NCBI RefSeq assembly: GCF_000292345.1
Contig: NZ_ALOU01000048.1
Span: forward strand, 22,157-86,156
Length of the DNA stretch: 64,000 bases
DNA from: Cupriavidus sp. BIS7
Lineage (GTDB): Bacteria > Pseudomonadota > Gammaproteobacteria > Burkholderiales > Burkholderiaceae
Direction of reading: 5' to 3'
In this document: positions 35,780 through 47,091 of the stretch, in pieces
Position numbering within the stretch: the stretch's first letter is position 1
Layout: each line of letters begins with the position of its first letter
Notes under the pieces: model-generated
What the model saw: the letters and a program-made list of their open reading frames with translations, nothing else
Database searches by the model: none
Told to the model about the DNA's origin: nothing
Position numbers and translations under genes: made by a program

Positions 35780-38170
35780 TTACTCTGAAACGTTGTTGCG
35801 GGCCGGGCCCGTGTCCGCCACATTGACGTGCTTGGCCGGCTGGGTCTTCGGCTTGGCCGGCGCGGGCGCCGAAGCCGGCGTTGCGCGAGCCGGTGTAGCC
35901 GGCGGCGCCGACCCGGGCTTGCTGTGGCCAAGCGCCTGCAGCATGCGCGCATCGAGCGTCACTTCGGCGGAGGCCGGTGCGATGGCTGCGGGATCAAGCT
36001 TCGTGGCGATCGAATCCGATGCCGAGCGTGCGGCCGGCACCGATGCCACCACGGCGCTCGCGCCCGGCGCGCTGGCGGCGGCCACGGCGCTGGAGGCAGC
36101 CACTGCGCCCGAGGCAGCCACCACGCTGGCGGCACCGGCCGGGGCCGTCTGCATTACCGTGGCGCTGGCCGCGTTGGCGGTCAGGCCCGTGGTGAACACG
36201 CTCGGGGTGTCCACGGGCGGCTTGCCTCCGGCGCGCTCGCGCTCGGCGGCGGGCGGTGCCGTGTCGGCCAGTTCCTCGGGCCACTTGCCCAGCAGGTAAT
36301 AGTCCATCACCTTGCGCGCGATCGGTGCGGCCACCGCGGCGCCGAAGCCTGCGTTCTCGACGATCAGCGCCAGCGCGATCTTCGGATGGTCGGCCGGCGC
36401 GAACGCAGTGTAGAGCGAGTGGTCGCGCTTGCGTTCGTCCAGCGCCTGATGGTTGTACTTCTCGTTCTTGCCCAACGTGTACGTCTGTGCCGTGCCGGTC
36501 TTGCCCGCCGATTCATAGCCAGCGCCGGCGAACGCACGGGCGGCGGTGCCGTTGTGCGTCACGGCCACCATCGCGCGCTTGATGACGTCGATATCGGCCT
36601 GCTTGAGCGGAATGCGGTAGCTCTCCTTGGGAACGGTCAACTCCCGCTTGCGCGAGACCGAATCCTCGACCGCCTTGACCAGGTGAGGCTTCATCGCCAC
36701 GCCGTTGTTGACCAGGATCGACACCGCGTTGGCAAGCTGCAGGATCGTGAAGCTGTTGTAGCCCTGCCCGATGCCAAGCGAGATGGTTTCGCCGTCATAC
36801 CACTTCTGCTGCTCGGGCTTGCGGTACGCCTTTCGCTTCCACTCCATGGACGGCAGGATGCCACGGCTCTCGCCCTCGATATCGATGCCGGTGATCTGGC
36901 CGAAGCCGAGCGGCTTCATGAAATCGTGGATCGCGTTGACGCCCATGTCGCGCGCCAGCATGTAGTAATAGGTATCGCACGACTGCACGATCGACGCCTG
37001 CATGTCCACCCAGCCGTGGCCGCCTGGCTTGTCGTCGCGGAACGTGTGGTTGCCCAGCGTGAACGAGCCCGGGTCGTGCATGCCCCACGCGGCGGTGCGC
37101 TTGCCGGTGGTCAGCGCGGCCAGCGCCATGAACGGCTTGTAGGTCGAGCCGGGCGGGTACGTGCCGCGCAGCGGGCGGTTCAGCAGCGGCTTGTCCAGGG
37201 AGCTGTTCAGTTCGTCCCAGGTCTTGGAGTCGATGCCTTCGACAAACAGGTTCGGGTCGAAGGTCGGCTTCGAGACGAAGGCCAGGATATCGCCGGTTTC
37301 GGGCTCGATCGCCACCAGTGCGCCACGGCGGTCGCCGAATAGCTGTTCGGCAAGCTGCTGCAGGCGGATGTCGAGCGACAGGATCAGGTTGTTGCCAGGC
37401 GTGGCCGGCGACGTCGAGAGCGTACGGATTGGCCGACCACCCGCGCTGACCTCGACTTCCTCGAAGCCGGTCAGGCCGTGCAGTTCGGTTTCGTAGCTCT
37501 GCTCCAGGCCGATCTTGCCGATGTAGTTGGTGCCCTTGTAGTTGTCGGCGTCCTTGCGCGGATCGTACTTGGACGCATCGGCATCGTTGGCCTCGTCCAT
37601 CTCATCGATCCGCTCCTGGTCGCGCTGCGAAATGCGCCCCAGGTAGCCGATCACGTGGCTGGCCGACTCGCCCAGCGGGTACTGGCGGAACAGGCGCGCG
37701 CGCACATCGACGCCCGGAAAGCGGAAGCGCTGCGCCGAGAACTTGGCCACTTCCTCGTCGGTGAGCTGGCTGCGGATCGGCAGGCTTTCAAAGCTGCGCG
37801 ACTCTTCCATCAGCCGCTTGAAGCGGCGGCGGTCGCGCGGCTGGATATCGACGAGCTTCGCGAGTTCCTCGATCGTGTTGTCCAGCGTGTCGGTCAGCTT
37901 CGACGGCGTGATTTCCAGCGTGTACGCGGAATAGTTGCGCGCCAGCACCACCCCGTTGCGGTCCATGATGATGCCGCGGTTCGGCTCGATCGGCGCCACG
38001 GAGATGCGGTTGTCCTCGGCCTTGGCCGAGTACTGGTCGTGCTTGTACCACTGCAGCCACAGGAAGCGGGAAAGCAGCAGGCCGAAGCAGATGACCGTGA
38101 ACAGGGCGGCGGCCGCCACGCGGATGCGGAAGCGGCCGATTTCCAGTTCGACGTTGCGGATTTCGGTCAT
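35780..38170 (-). CDS. mrdA: penicillin-binding protein 2
   Basis: The 796-residue protein has one N-terminal helix (about 15-38), a pedestal domain, and the transpeptidase domain with SxxK in GSTYKPFMAL, SxN-type motif around SCDTYYY, and KTGTAQ. It crosslinks lateral wall with RodA. The C-terminus carries an Ala/Val/Pro-rich tail of about 150 residues (from about 645) not found in E. coli PBP2, presumably disordered in the periplasm. Confidence 0.95.
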   Translation of the reverse strand: MTEIRNVELEIGRFRIRVAAAALFTVICFGLLLSRFLWLQWYKHDQYSAKAEDNRISVAPIEPNRGIIMDRNGVVLARNYSAYTLEITPSKLTDTLDNTIEELAKLVDIQPRDRRRFKRLMEESRSFESLPIRSQLTDEEVAKFSAQRFRFPGVDVRARLFRQYPLGESASHVIGYLGRISQRDQERIDEMDEANDADASKYDPRKDADNYKGTNYIGKIGLEQSYETELHGLTGFEEVEVSAGGRPIRTLSTSPATPGNNLILSLDIRLQQLAEQLFGDRRGALVAIEPETGDILAFVSKPTFDPNLFVEGIDSKTWDELNSSLDKPLLNRPLRGTYPPGSTYKPFMALAALTTGKRTAAWGMHDPGSFTLGNHTFRDDKPGGHGWVDMQASIVQSCDTYYYMLARDMGVNAIHDFMKPLGFGQITGIDIEGESRGILPSMEWKRKAYRKPEQQKWYDGETISLGIGQGYNSFTILQLANAVSILVNNGVAMKPHLVKAVEDSVSRKRELTVPKESYRIPLKQADIDVIKRAMVAVTHNGTAARAFAGAGYESAGKTGTAQTYTLGKNEKYNHQALDERKRDHSLYTAFAPADHPKIALALIVENAGFGAAVAAPIARKVMDYYLLGKWPEELADTAPPAAERERAGGKPPVDTPSVFTTGLTANAASATVMQTAPAGAASVVAASGAVAASSAVAAASAPGASAVVASVPAARSASDSIATKLDPAAIAPASAEVTLDARMLQALGHSKPGSAPPATPARATPASAPAPAKPKTQPAKHVNVADTGPARNNVSE

Positions 38171-38213
38171 GGTGGTACTGCGGGCGGCGTGGTGAGCGCG
38201 TCAGGGATTGGGA

Positions 38214-38726
38214 CTAGATCGGACGCGTCTCGTCGACGTCGTTCGATCGGCGTTGCGGCGCCAGCAGCAGGCTGGTGGCCATCGGCCACAGCACCGCTTC
38301 GATCACCGGGGCCAGCAGCAACTGCCAGCCTGGCAGCGGCGCGCCCATGGCCAGGCGGATCGCCACCGGCACCGCGTGCGCGATGAACAGCAGCGGCAGC
38401 ACGTGCAGCGCCTGCGTATAGACCGAGAACCACAGCACACGGCGGTGGATCGTGATCGCGAAGTAGGCCAGCAGCGTGTAGGCCAGTGCGTGCTCGCCGA
38501 GCAGCCGCGCATCGTGCACGTCCATCAGCAGGCCCAGCAGGAATGCCACGCCCATGCCGACCTTGCGCGGCTGGTGGATGTTCCAGAACACCAGCACCAG
38601 CGCCACCACGTCCGGAATCCAGAGCGTCTCGCCCCAGGGCATCAGGTTGACCAGGAACGCCAGCACGAAGGTCAGCGCGATAAACGCGGGATTGACCGGG
38701 CGCAGCAGGTATTGGGATGTCGTCAC
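38214..38726 (-). CDS. mreD: rod shape-determining protein MreD
   Basis: The 170-residue protein has five or six membrane helices; LMPWGETLWIPDVVALVLVFWNIHQPRKVGMGVAFLLGLLMD is a family pattern. It belongs to the elongasome. ATG 38726 overlaps the mreC stop by 4 bp. Confidence 0.92.
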   Translation of the reverse strand: MTTSQYLLRPVNPAFIALTFVLAFLVNLMPWGETLWIPDVVALVLVFWNIHQPRKVGMGVAFLLGLLMDVHDARLLGEHALAYTLLAYFAITIHRRVLWFSVYTQALHVLPLLFIAHAVPVAIRLAMGAPLPGWQLLLAPVIEAVLWPMATSLLLAPQRRSNDVDETRPI

Positions 38727-39745
38727 CGTGCGGGCTCCGTGGGTGTCTGCGCCGGACTCGCCGTGGCGTTGTCTGCGGGCTTGTCGGCCTTTTCAGCCTT
38801 CTCGGCCTTCTCGGCCTTCTCCGCCTTGTCGGCAGCCGCGCGTGCGGCGGCCGATCGGGAGCCCTTCTCCGCCTTCTGCGGCGCGGTGTCGTCCTGCGGA
38901 CGCGGGCCGATGCCGGATTCGTAACGCACCACCAGCACCTGGCGGTGCGAGCGCACGCCGGCCACCGGTTCGCAATAGACGCGCGAGAAAGCGGTGTCGG
39001 CCTTGCGTTCGATCTGCACGATCTTCGCCACGGGCAGGCCCGGTGGATAAGTGCCATCGAGCCCCGACGTCACCAGCAGGTCGCCCTGCTGCAGGTCAGC
39101 GGACGCGGCCATGAAGCGCAGGTCGAGCTGCCCGGCGCGCGAGCCCCCGAACGCCACGCTGCGCAGGCCGTTGCGTACCACCTGGACCGGGATGGCCTGG
39201 TCCTTGTCGGTCAGCAGCGTGACTTCGGCCTGGAACGGCGACACGCGCGTGACCTGCCCGATCACGCCGCGTTCGTCGATCACCGGGTAGCCGGCACGCA
39301 GGCCCTGCGTACTGCCACGGTCAATCACGATGCGCTGGCTGTACGGGTCGCGCGCGTCATAGAGAATCTCGGCCGCCGTCACCGGCGTGGCCGACTGCTG
39401 CGTCAGGCTCAGCAGCTTGCGGAGCTGGTTGTTTTCGGCTTCGAGCTGGGCCTGGCGCACCGAGGCATTGGCCTGCTCGAGGGAGGCGCGCCGCAGTTCG
39501 CGGTTTTCGGTGGCCAGGGCCACCGAGGACTGGGCGTAATCGAAGACACCGCGGATCGCGTCGCGCGGCACCAGCACCAGACGCTCCACCGGCATCAATA
39601 CGGTGGCCGCCACCTGGCGCACGATGCGCATCGCGTCGTAACGGGCATCGACGAACAGCAGCACCAGAGCGACCGTCACGAAGAAGATCAGGCGCGCGAC
39701 GGCAGATGTGCCTTGCTTGAAGAGCGGCGGTGGAGAGTAATCCAT
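38723..39745 (-). CDS. mreC: cell shape-determining protein MreC
   Basis: The 340-residue protein has an N-terminal helix (about 17-35), a coiled coil (about 70-110) and the MreC beta-domain (about 115-275, with VIDERGVIGQVTRVSPFQAEVTLLTD). The tail after residue 280 includes five tandem EKA-type tripeptides ending in DKPAD, from a 9-bp DNA repeat at about 38793-38826. Length of this tail may vary between strains. Confidence 0.94.
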   Translation of the reverse strand: MDYSPPPLFKQGTSAVARLIFFVTVALVLLFVDARYDAMRIVRQVAATVLMPVERLVLVPRDAIRGVFDYAQSSVALATENRELRRASLEQANASVRQAQLEAENNQLRKLLSLTQQSATPVTAAEILYDARDPYSQRIVIDRGSTQGLRAGYPVIDERGVIGQVTRVSPFQAEVTLLTDKDQAIPVQVVRNGLRSVAFGGSRAGQLDLRFMAASADLQQGDLLVTSGLDGTYPPGLPVAKIVQIERKADTAFSRVYCEPVAGVRSHRQVLVVRYESGIGPRPQDDTAPQKAEKGSRSAAARAAADKAEKAEKAEKAEKADKPADNATASPAQTPTEPAR

Positions 39746-39780
39746 TTAACCGTGCGCAGGCGATACCAATCCGCCAGCGT

Positions 39781-39820
39781 GCCAGCCCGCCCCTTGCGGG
39801 ACGTGGCTGGCCGGGCTGGC
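39781..39820. promoter_or_regulatory. long hairpin between mreB and mreC
   Basis: Perfect 9-bp arms gccagcccg and cgggctggc (39781-39789 with 39812-39820) enclose a second potential stem cccgc/gcggg. It occupies the 142-bp mreB-mreC gap and could attenuate transcription or stabilise the mreB message. Confidence 0.5.
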
Positions 39821-39887
39821 GGGGAAGACGTTCAAGATATGGGAGAACACGGCGACGCGGATCACCACGTTGCCGTGTCCGGCCGTC

Positions 39888-41054
<1,167 letters not shown>

Positions 41055-41142
41055 TCATGCCAGCGCGCCCCGATGCCCCCGACACGCCAATCCGGCAGCC
41101 AGCGGCATCCGCAACCGGCGTGACCTGCACACCGGACCTAGA

Positions 41143-41226
41143 GGCGCTAACAAAACGATTCTGGCGTCACTGCGCGGCCTGCGGCCGCGCCCGGCCAGAA
41201 CCGCCTGGCTTCGCTTTGTTAGCGCC
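41143..41226. repeat. 84-bp three-tier nested palindrome, REP/MITE-like or structured RNA
   Basis: Three nested perfect inverted repeats share one centre: outer 12-bp arms ggcgctaacaaa/tttgttagcgcc (41143-41154, 41215-41226), middle 7-bp arms ttctggc/gccagaa (41159-41165, 41194-41200), and inner 8-bp arms gcgcggcc/ggccgcgc (41172-41179, 41183-41190) around TGC. The whole can fold as one long hairpin. Such architecture fits an extragenic palindromic repeat or a non-autonomous mobile element more than a simple terminator. It is not adjacent to any gene end. Confidence 0.7.
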
Positions 41227-41670
41227 CCTTACGGGAACCTTTGATTAGACTCTGCGCGAAAGTTCGCCGCCTGATGCGCCGGACAGGCAAATTCGCCTGA
41301 CGTGTGGCAGTAGCCTAATCGGAGGAACCTGATTGTTACGACTGAAAATGCAATGAAAACTGCCCGCTGATCGCTGCCCCGCCACTGCGCCGCCACGTGT
41401 CCAATGTGCACTTGGCGTTTGCGTGGCATCGACCGGCGGCAGCCTTGCGGGGATGGTTTGCGCCGATTTGCGCCGACCGCGAGTTTGCCCCACAACTGTT
41501 GCAAGCCCGCGACGCCCGCAGCCCCGGCATCGGCCGCCCGGAACCCGCCGGACCTTCCGGAGGCCCGCGAAGACCGCGCCGACAGTGCCGACGGCATCAC
41601 CGCCCGAGAGCCCCTTCCGCCCCGAAGTGAACAGAGCGTTGCGGGAAATCTGCAACGCGTAATGATACCT

Positions 41671-41676
41671 TATAAT
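41671..41676 (+). promoter_or_regulatory. consensus -10 element, possible gatC promoter
   Basis: A perfect TATAAT stands out in GC-rich sequence, but no good -35 is 16-18 bp upstream. Transcription from here would give gatC a leader of about 210 nt. Confidence 0.4.
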
Positions 41677-41889
41677 TCCCGCTGTTTCGGGGCGTTTGGC
41701 CCCGGAAAAACTGTAACTTCGACGATCCTGGGGCGCCCCCCGGGCGCACCTGTCCGGCACCCCCTGGCCACCGCGCCGCCGTGCCGCCCGAGGCGCCCTT
41801 CCGGCACTCCGGCGGCCGCCTTCCCGACACCCGGCCTCAACACTTCCGGCCCTACCGGACCGAACCCGGCGCACACGCCGCATCACGCC

Positions 41890-42189
41890 ATGGCTCTCGA
41901 ACTCTCCGACGTCAAGCGCATCGCCCATCTGGCCCGCATCGAAACCAGCGATGCCGAGGCCGAGCAGACGCTTGTGCAACTGAACAATTTCTTCTCGCTC
42001 GTGGAGCAGATGCAGGCGGTAGACACCACCGGCATCGAGCCGCTGGCCCACCCGCTGTCCGCCGTGCGCGAGATCGCCCAGCGGCTGCGCGACGACGCCG
42101 TCACGGAGTCCGACCGCCGCGCCGACTACCAGCGCCCCGCGCCGGCCACCGAGAACGGCCTCTACCTGGTGCCGAAGGTCATCGAGTGA
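41890..42189 (+). CDS. gatC: Asp-tRNA(Asn)/Glu-tRNA(Gln) amidotransferase subunit C
   Basis: The 99-residue protein matches Gat[43 protein letters not shown] and the ending LYLVPKVIE. It stabilises the GatA-GatB heterodimer. The ATG at 41890 gives MALELSDV, the standard start. It leads the gat operon. Confidence 0.95.
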   Translation: MALELSDVKRIAHLARIETSDAEAEQTLVQLNNFFSLVEQMQAVDTTGIEPLAHPLSAVREIAQRLRDDAVTESDRRADYQRPAPATENGLYLVPKVIE

Positions 42190-42240
42190 CAACGCGGTCC
42201 CGATACCACGTTGCCCACCACCCCAGACGCCATCACCGAC

Positions 42241-43740
42241 ATGCCCTTTTCCGCTGATTCCGTGACTTCCCTGCGCCAGATCGCCGATGCCCTGGCAGCG
42301 CGCACCGTTTCCGCCGAGGAACTCGCGCGCGAGTACCTGTCCCGCATCGAGGCCAGTAAATCCCTCAATGCGTTCGTGGATGTCAATCCCGAACTGACGC
42401 TGGCCCAGGCCCGCGCCGCCGACGAGCGCCGCGCCCAGGGCCAGGTCACGCCGCTGACCGGCGTGCCCATCGCCCACAAGGACGTCTTCGTGACGCGCGG
42501 CTGGAAGTCCACCGCCGGCTCGAAGATGCTGGACGGCTACCAGAGCCCGTTCGACGCCACCGTGGTCGAACGCCTGGCCGCCGCCGGCATGGTCACGCTG
42601 GGCAAGACCAACATGGACGAATTCGCGATGGGTTCGTCGAACGAGAACTCGTTCTTCGGCGCCGTGCGCAACCCGTGGGACACCAGCCGGGTGCCGGGTG
42701 GCTCGTCGGGCGGTTCCGCCGCCGCCGTGGCCGCCGGCCTGGCGCCCGCCGCCACCGGCACCGATACGGGCGGATCGATCCGCCAGCCGGCCTCGTTCTC
42801 GGGCATCACCGGCATCAAGCCGACCTATGGCCGCGTGTCGCGGTTCGGCATGATCGCGTTTGCGTCGTCGCTGGACCAGGGTGGCCCGATGGCCCATTCG
42901 GCCGAGGACTGCGCGATGCTGCTCAATGCGATGGTGGGCTTCGACCCGAAGGACTCGACCAGCCTGACCCCGGAACTGGGCGGCGTCACCGAGGATTTCA
43001 CGCGCCTGCTGGGCCAGCCGCGCGCCGGCGCCAGCGCCAGCCAGCCGCTGGCAGGCCTGCGCATCGGCCTGCCGCGCGAATACTTCGGCAAGGGGCTGTC
43101 GGCGGACGTCGAGCAGGCCGTGCGCGCCGCGCTGGCCGAGTATGAAAAGCTGGGCGCCACGCTCGTCGACGTGACGCTGCCGAAGACCGAACTGTCGATC
43201 CCCGTCTACTACGTGATCGCGCCAGCCGAGGCGTCGTCGAACCTGTCGCGCTTCGATGGTGTGCGCTACGGCCATCGCGCCGCCGAATACCGCGACCTGC
43301 TCGACATGTACAAGAAAAGCCGCGCCGAAGGCTTTGGCCGCGAGGTCAAGCGCCGCATCATGGTGGGCACGTACGTGCTGTCGCACGGTTACTACGATGC
43401 GTACTATCTGCAGGCGCAGAAGATCCGCCGCATCATCGCCGACGACTTCCAGCGCGCGTTCGGCCAGTGCGACGTGATCATGGGCCCGGTGGCCCCGAGC
43501 GTGGCCTGGAAGCTTGGCGAGAAGACCGCAGACCCGGTGCAGATGTACCTGGCCGACATCTTCACGCTGTCGACCAGCCTGGCCGGCCTGCCCGGCATGA
43601 GCGTGCCGGCCGGCTTTGGCGAAGGCAACATGCCCGTGGGCATGCAGATCATCGGCAACTACTTTGACGAAGCGCGCCTGCTGCAGGTGGCCCATGCGTT
43701 CCAGCAGGCCACCGACTGGCATCTGCGCCGCCCCGCCTGA
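42241..43740 (+). CDS. gatA: Asp/Glu-tRNA amidotransferase subunit A
   Basis: The 499-residue amidase-signature protein contains the Ser-cisSer-Lys triad: Lys in [23 protein letters not shown], and [11 protein letters not shown]. It releases ammonia from glutamine for transfer to misacylated tRNA by GatB. ATG 42241 gives [13 protein letters not shown]; a TTG 30 bp earlier is less likely. Confidence 0.96.
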   Translation: MPFSADSVTSLRQIADALAARTVSAEELAREYLSRIEASKSLNAFVDVNPELTLAQARAADERRAQGQVTPLTGVPIAHKDVFVTRGWKSTAGSKMLDGYQSPFDATVVERLAAAGMVTLGKTNMDEFAMGSSNENSFFGAVRNPWDTSRVPGGSSGGSAAAVAAGLAPAATGTDTGGSIRQPASFSGITGIKPTYGRVSRFGMIAFASSLDQGGPMAHSAEDCAMLLNAMVGFDPKDSTSLTPELGGVTEDFTRLLGQPRAGASASQPLAGLRIGLPREYFGKGLSADVEQAVRAALAEYEKLGATLVDVTLPKTELSIPVYYVIAPAEASSNLSRFDGVRYGHRAAEYRDLLDMYKKSRAEGFGREVKRRIMVGTYVLSHGYYDAYYLQAQKIRRIIADDFQRAFGQCDVIMGPVAPSVAWKLGEKTADPVQMYLADIFTLSTSLAGLPGMSVPAGFGEGNMPVGMQIIGNYFDEARLLQVAHAFQQATDWHLRRPA

Positions 43741-43747
43741 GCACGTC

Positions 43748-44227
43748 ATGCAAGCGCGCCCCCTGCCCTTCGTCAACGCACGTCTCGCCGCGGCCCTGGC
43801 CCTGGCGGCGACGCTGGCCGGCTGCATTCCGATTCCGACGCCGTTTGGCGGGCACCCGACGCCGATTGCCGCGCGCGATATCGACATCGTCGGTGACTGC
43901 CGCCGGACCGAGGAAGACGGTTTCCGCGAGGACGCGCAATTGCGCGTGTCCACCAACACCGTGCAGCAACTCCAGTGGAAGCTCTGGGTGGGCCGGCGCG
44001 GGTCGTGCAGCTTCAACCTGGCCGATTTCCACCAGGTCCGCAAAACGCCGCAGATCGAACTGCGCGCCAACGACGGCAGCGCGTGCGAGCTGATGGTCTG
44101 GCAGGATCCACGCCGCGTCACGCTGGCCCATGCCAACTGCCAGGCGCACTGCACGCCGGGCATCTATGAGCAGGCGTGGCCCGTGATGTTCGAACCAGGC
44201 ACGGGCGGCTGCGCCCAGACGCGCTGA
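43748..44227 (+). CDS. small lipoprotein of unknown family
   Basis: The 159-residue protein has a lipoprotein signal with lipobox LAGC (Cys26). The mature part contains five further cysteines and no recognised domain (motifs VGDCRRTEEDGF, WKLWVGRRGSCSF, LAHANCQAHCTPG). It lies 7 bp after gatA, clearly co-transcribed, and separates gatA from gatB together with the next gene. Confidence 0.75.
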   Translation: MQARPLPFVNARLAAALALAATLAGCIPIPTPFGGHPTPIAARDIDIVGDCRRTEEDGFREDAQLRVSTNTVQQLQWKLWVGRRGSCSFNLADFHQVRKTPQIELRANDGSACELMVWQDPRRVTLAHANCQAHCTPGIYEQAWPVMFEPGTGGCAQTR

Positions 44228-44250
44228 GCGTTATCGCCCATACAGCGATC

Positions 44251-45378
44251 ATGGCACGCCACCCGCACCCCACCACGCCAGCAGCCACGCCGATGGTTCC
44301 GACCACGGCGGGCCGCTGGCTGCGTGCGGGCGTGGCGGCGGTGGCAATCGGCATGACGCTGTTTTTGCGGGCCGCACCGGCGCATCCCGCCGCGTCACCA
44401 GTGTCGCCAGTCTCGCCGGCGTCCGCGTCGGCGGCTGTCGGCAGCGTGGCTGGCGGCTTATCGTCGGCCCAGTCGGTCCAGTCGGCCCCGTTGGCCCCGA
44501 CGGCACCCGCAGCCACGGCGGAGCCGGTTGCGCAGCGCGTGCGCATCCCCGACGATGCCGGCACACCGGATCTGACGGGGTACTGGTTCACGCCGCGCGA
44601 AGCTGGCGCCACGCGTTCGCAGCCGCTGCCGGTGGTGGTCGCGCTGCACGGCTGCAACGGCCTGATCGACACGCGCGTGGCCACCAAACGCGCCGGCACG
44701 ATCGAGGCAGTCATCGATCCGGCTGGCGCGCTGCAGAACCGCTATCGCGAATACGCGCACTGGCTTGCCGAACGCGGCTACGCGGTGCTGATGCCGGATA
44801 GCTACAGCCCGCGCGGCAGGGCCCAGGGCACCTGTAACGAGGCCCTGGACACCCGGGCGATCGACGACAGGACACGCCGCGCCGATGCACTGGCCGCGCT
44901 GCGCTGGGTAGCCAGGCAGCCCGGCATCGACACGCGCCGTATCGTGCTGCTGGGCTGGTCCAACGGCGCACAGGCCGTGCTGGCGACAATCGACGCAAGC
45001 CGCCCCTGGCCCGGCGGCACGCCCACGGTGGACCGCGCGGTAGCGTTCTACCCGGGCTGCAAGCGCGCGGTGCGGCAGCATGACTTCAAGCTGCGCTCGC
45101 CGCTGTTGCTGCTGATTGGCGGCGCCGACGACTGGACGCCCGCCACGCGCTGCGCGATGCTGCAGAACGCGGTACAGGCCCGCCAGCCGAATGCGCGCTT
45201 CCGGCTGGAGATCTATCCGGGCGCGTACCACGGCTTCGATGGCACGAGCGAACTGCATATGCGGCGCGATGCCGCCGCGACACGGCGCACGGGCGGCGTC
45301 ACGGTGGGCGGCGATGCCGTTGCCCGCGTGGCCGCCCTGACACAACTCGATTCATGGCTCGCGAGCCCGGACCCCTGA
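44251..45378 (+). CDS. exported dienelactone-hydrolase-like alpha/beta hydrolase
   Basis: The 375-residue protein has an N-terminal hydrophobic signal (about 24-45) and a low-complexity Ser/Ala/Pro spacer to about residue 92. The alpha/beta-hydrolase of the DLH type follows: VVALHGCNG oxyanion loop, nucleophile Ser237 in GWSNGA (Ser instead of the Cys of true DLH), Asp293 or Asp294 in GGADDW and His327 in AYHGFDG. It is likely a periplasmic esterase. It lies in the gatA-gatB interval, 23 bp after the lipoprotein gene. Confidence 0.8.
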   Translation: MARHPHPTTPAATPMVPTTAGRWLRAGVAAVAIGMTLFLRAAPAHPAASPVSPVSPASASAAVGSVAGGLSSAQSVQSAPLAPTAPAATAEPVAQRVRIPDDAGTPDLTGYWFTPREAGATRSQPLPVVVALHGCNGLIDTRVATKRAGTIEAVIDPAGALQNRYREYAHWLAERGYAVLMPDSYSPRGRAQGTCNEALDTRAIDDRTRRADALAALRWVARQPGIDTRRIVLLGWSNGAQAVLATIDASRPWPGGTPTVDRAVAFYPGCKRAVRQHDFKLRSPLLLLIGGADDWTPATRCAMLQNAVQARQPNARFRLEIYPGAYHGFDGTSELHMRRDAAATRRTGGVTVGGDAVARVAALTQLDSWLASPDP

Positions 45379-45445
45379 ACCAGCGGCCCCCGGATCGACG
45401 AGCACCGAACATAGATACAGAAAGACTCAAACCAGGAATACCGCC

Positions 45446-46900
45446 ATGCAATGGGAAGTGGTGATCGGCCTGGAGACGCATGCACAGCTCTCCACGGCCT
45501 CCAAGATTTTCTCCGGCACCTCCACCGCGTTCGGGGCCGAACCCAACACGCAGGCTTCGCCCGTGGACCTGGCGCTGCCGGGTGTGCTGCCCGTGCTGAA
45601 CCGCGGCGCCGTGGAGCGCGCGATCCAGTTTGGCCTGGCCATCGACGCGAAGATCGCGCCGCGCAGCATCTTCGCGCGCAAGAATTACTTCTACCCTGAC
45701 CTGCCGAAGGGCTACCAGATCAGCCAGTACGAGATCCCGGTGGTGCAGGGCGGCCAGATCACGGTCCAGGTGGAAGGCAAGCAGGGCGTGTACGAGAAGA
45801 CCGTCAACCTGACGCGCGCGCACCTGGAGGAAGACGCCGGCAAGTCGCTGCACGAGGACTTCGCGGGCATGACCGGCATCGACCTGAACCGCGCCGGCAC
45901 GCCGCTGCTGGAAATCGTGACCGAGCCGGACATGCGCAGCGCGGCTGAAGCCGTGGCCTATGCCAAGGCGCTGCACTCGCTGGTGATGTGGCTGGGCATC
46001 TGCGACGGCAACATGCAGGAAGGCAGCTTCCGCTGCGACGCCAACGTCTCGGTCCGCCCGGTGGGCCAGGAGAAGTTCGGCACGCGCCGCGAGATCAAGA
46101 ACCTGAACTCGTTCCGCTTCCTGCAGCAGGCCATCGAGTACGAAGTGCAGTGGCAGATCGCCGAGATCGAGGACGGCCGCGAGATCGTACAGGCCACGGT
46201 GCTGTTCGACCCCGACACCGGCGAGACGCGTGCGATGCGCACCAAGGAAGACGCGCACGACTATCGCTACTTCCCCGATCCGGACCTGATGCCGCTGGAG
46301 ATCGACGCCGCGTGGATCGATCGCGTGAAGAGCGAACTGCCCGAGTTGCCGGCCACGATGCAGGCGCGCTTCGTGTCGCAGTACGGCTTGTCGGCCTACG
46401 ACGCGAGCACGCTCACCGCGACGAAATCGCTGGCTGCCTACTTCGATGCCGTGGTGGCAGAAGTCGGCACCGCTAACGCCAAGCCGGCCGCGAACTGGGT
46501 GATGGGCGAGATCGCCTCGCAACTGAACCGCGAAGGCATCTCGATCGACGAAGCGCCCGTGCGCCCCGCGCAACTGGCCAAACTGCTGGCACGCATCGCC
46601 GACGGCACGGTGTCGAACAACACCGCCAAGAAGGACGTGTTCCCTGCGATGTGGGCCGGCGAGTCCGCCGGCGACGCCGACGCGATCATCGCGGCCAAGG
46701 GCCTGAAGCAGATGTCCGACACGGGCGAACTCGAGAAAATCATCGACGACGTGCTGGCCGCCAACGCCAAGTCGGTCGAGGAATTCCGCGCCGGCAAGGA
46801 GAAGGCATTCAACGCACTGGTCGGCCAGGCGATGAAGGCCACCAAGGGCAAGGCCAACCCGGCACAGGTCAACGAGCTGCTGAAGAAGAAGCTCGGCTGA
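45446..46900 (+). CDS. gatB: Asp/Glu-tRNA amidotransferase subunit B
   Basis: The 484-residue protein begins [15 protein letters not shown] and contains [14 protein letters not shown] and [16 protein letters not shown], the GatB kinase-like signatures, with a YqeY-type tail. It activates Asp-tRNA(Asn) or Glu-tRNA(Gln) and receives ammonia from GatA. It ends in a strong terminator. Confidence 0.97.
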   Translation: MQWEVVIGLETHAQLSTASKIFSGTSTAFGAEPNTQASPVDLALPGVLPVLNRGAVERAIQFGLAIDAKIAPRSIFARKNYFYPDLPKGYQISQYEIPVVQGGQITVQVEGKQGVYEKTVNLTRAHLEEDAGKSLHEDFAGMTGIDLNRAGTPLLEIVTEPDMRSAAEAVAYAKALHSLVMWLGICDGNMQEGSFRCDANVSVRPVGQEKFGTRREIKNLNSFRFLQQAIEYEVQWQIAEIEDGREIVQATVLFDPDTGETRAMRTKEDAHDYRYFPDPDLMPLEIDAAWIDRVKSELPELPATMQARFVSQYGLSAYDASTLTATKSLAAYFDAVVAEVGTANAKPAANWVMGEIASQLNREGISIDEAPVRPAQLAKLLARIADGTVSNNTAKKDVFPAMWAGESAGDADAIIAAKGLKQMSDTGELEKIIDDVLAANAKSVEEFRAGKEKAFNALVGQAMKATKGKANPAQVNELLKKKLG

Positions 46901-46922
46901 TATCGGTGTTCCGGATGTGAAG

Positions 46923-46958
46923 AAGCCGGCTACGCTTGATGCGTGGCCGGCTTTTTTT
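46923..46958 (+). terminator. rho-independent terminator of gatB
   Basis: A 13-bp stem with one G-T pair (46923-46935 with 46941-46953), a TTGAT loop and a seven-T run follow gatB by 22 bp. Confidence 0.9.
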
Positions 46959-46965
46959 GCGCTTG

Positions 46966-47080
46966 CCCTCTCCCCCAGCCCCTCTCCCGCGCGCGGGAGA
47001 GGGGAGCAAACCAACAGCGTTTGAAAGCCCCCGGGTGTTCTCCCCTCTCCCGCCTGCGGGAGAGGGGTCGGGGGAGAGGG
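46966..47080. repeat. paired inverted repeat (REP-like), copy 1
   Basis: Two hairpins built on cccctctcccgc/gcgggagagggg are separated by about 35 bp, and outer ccctctccccc/gggggagaggg arms join the two ends. The structure is repeated at 58691-58804 with the same order and near-identical arms. This is the common paired extragenic palindrome of GC-rich beta-proteobacteria. Confidence 0.85.
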
Positions 47081-47091
47081 CCGAGCGCTCG

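Noticed and set aside
41404..41889. In-frame upstream extension of gatC
   Set aside because: GatC is complete from 41890; the extension is Pro/Arg-rich and lacks a ribosome binding site.
46966..47080. CRISPR-like repeat array
   Set aside because: The repeats are paired inverted hairpins with one spacer, without regular direct repeats or cas genes.
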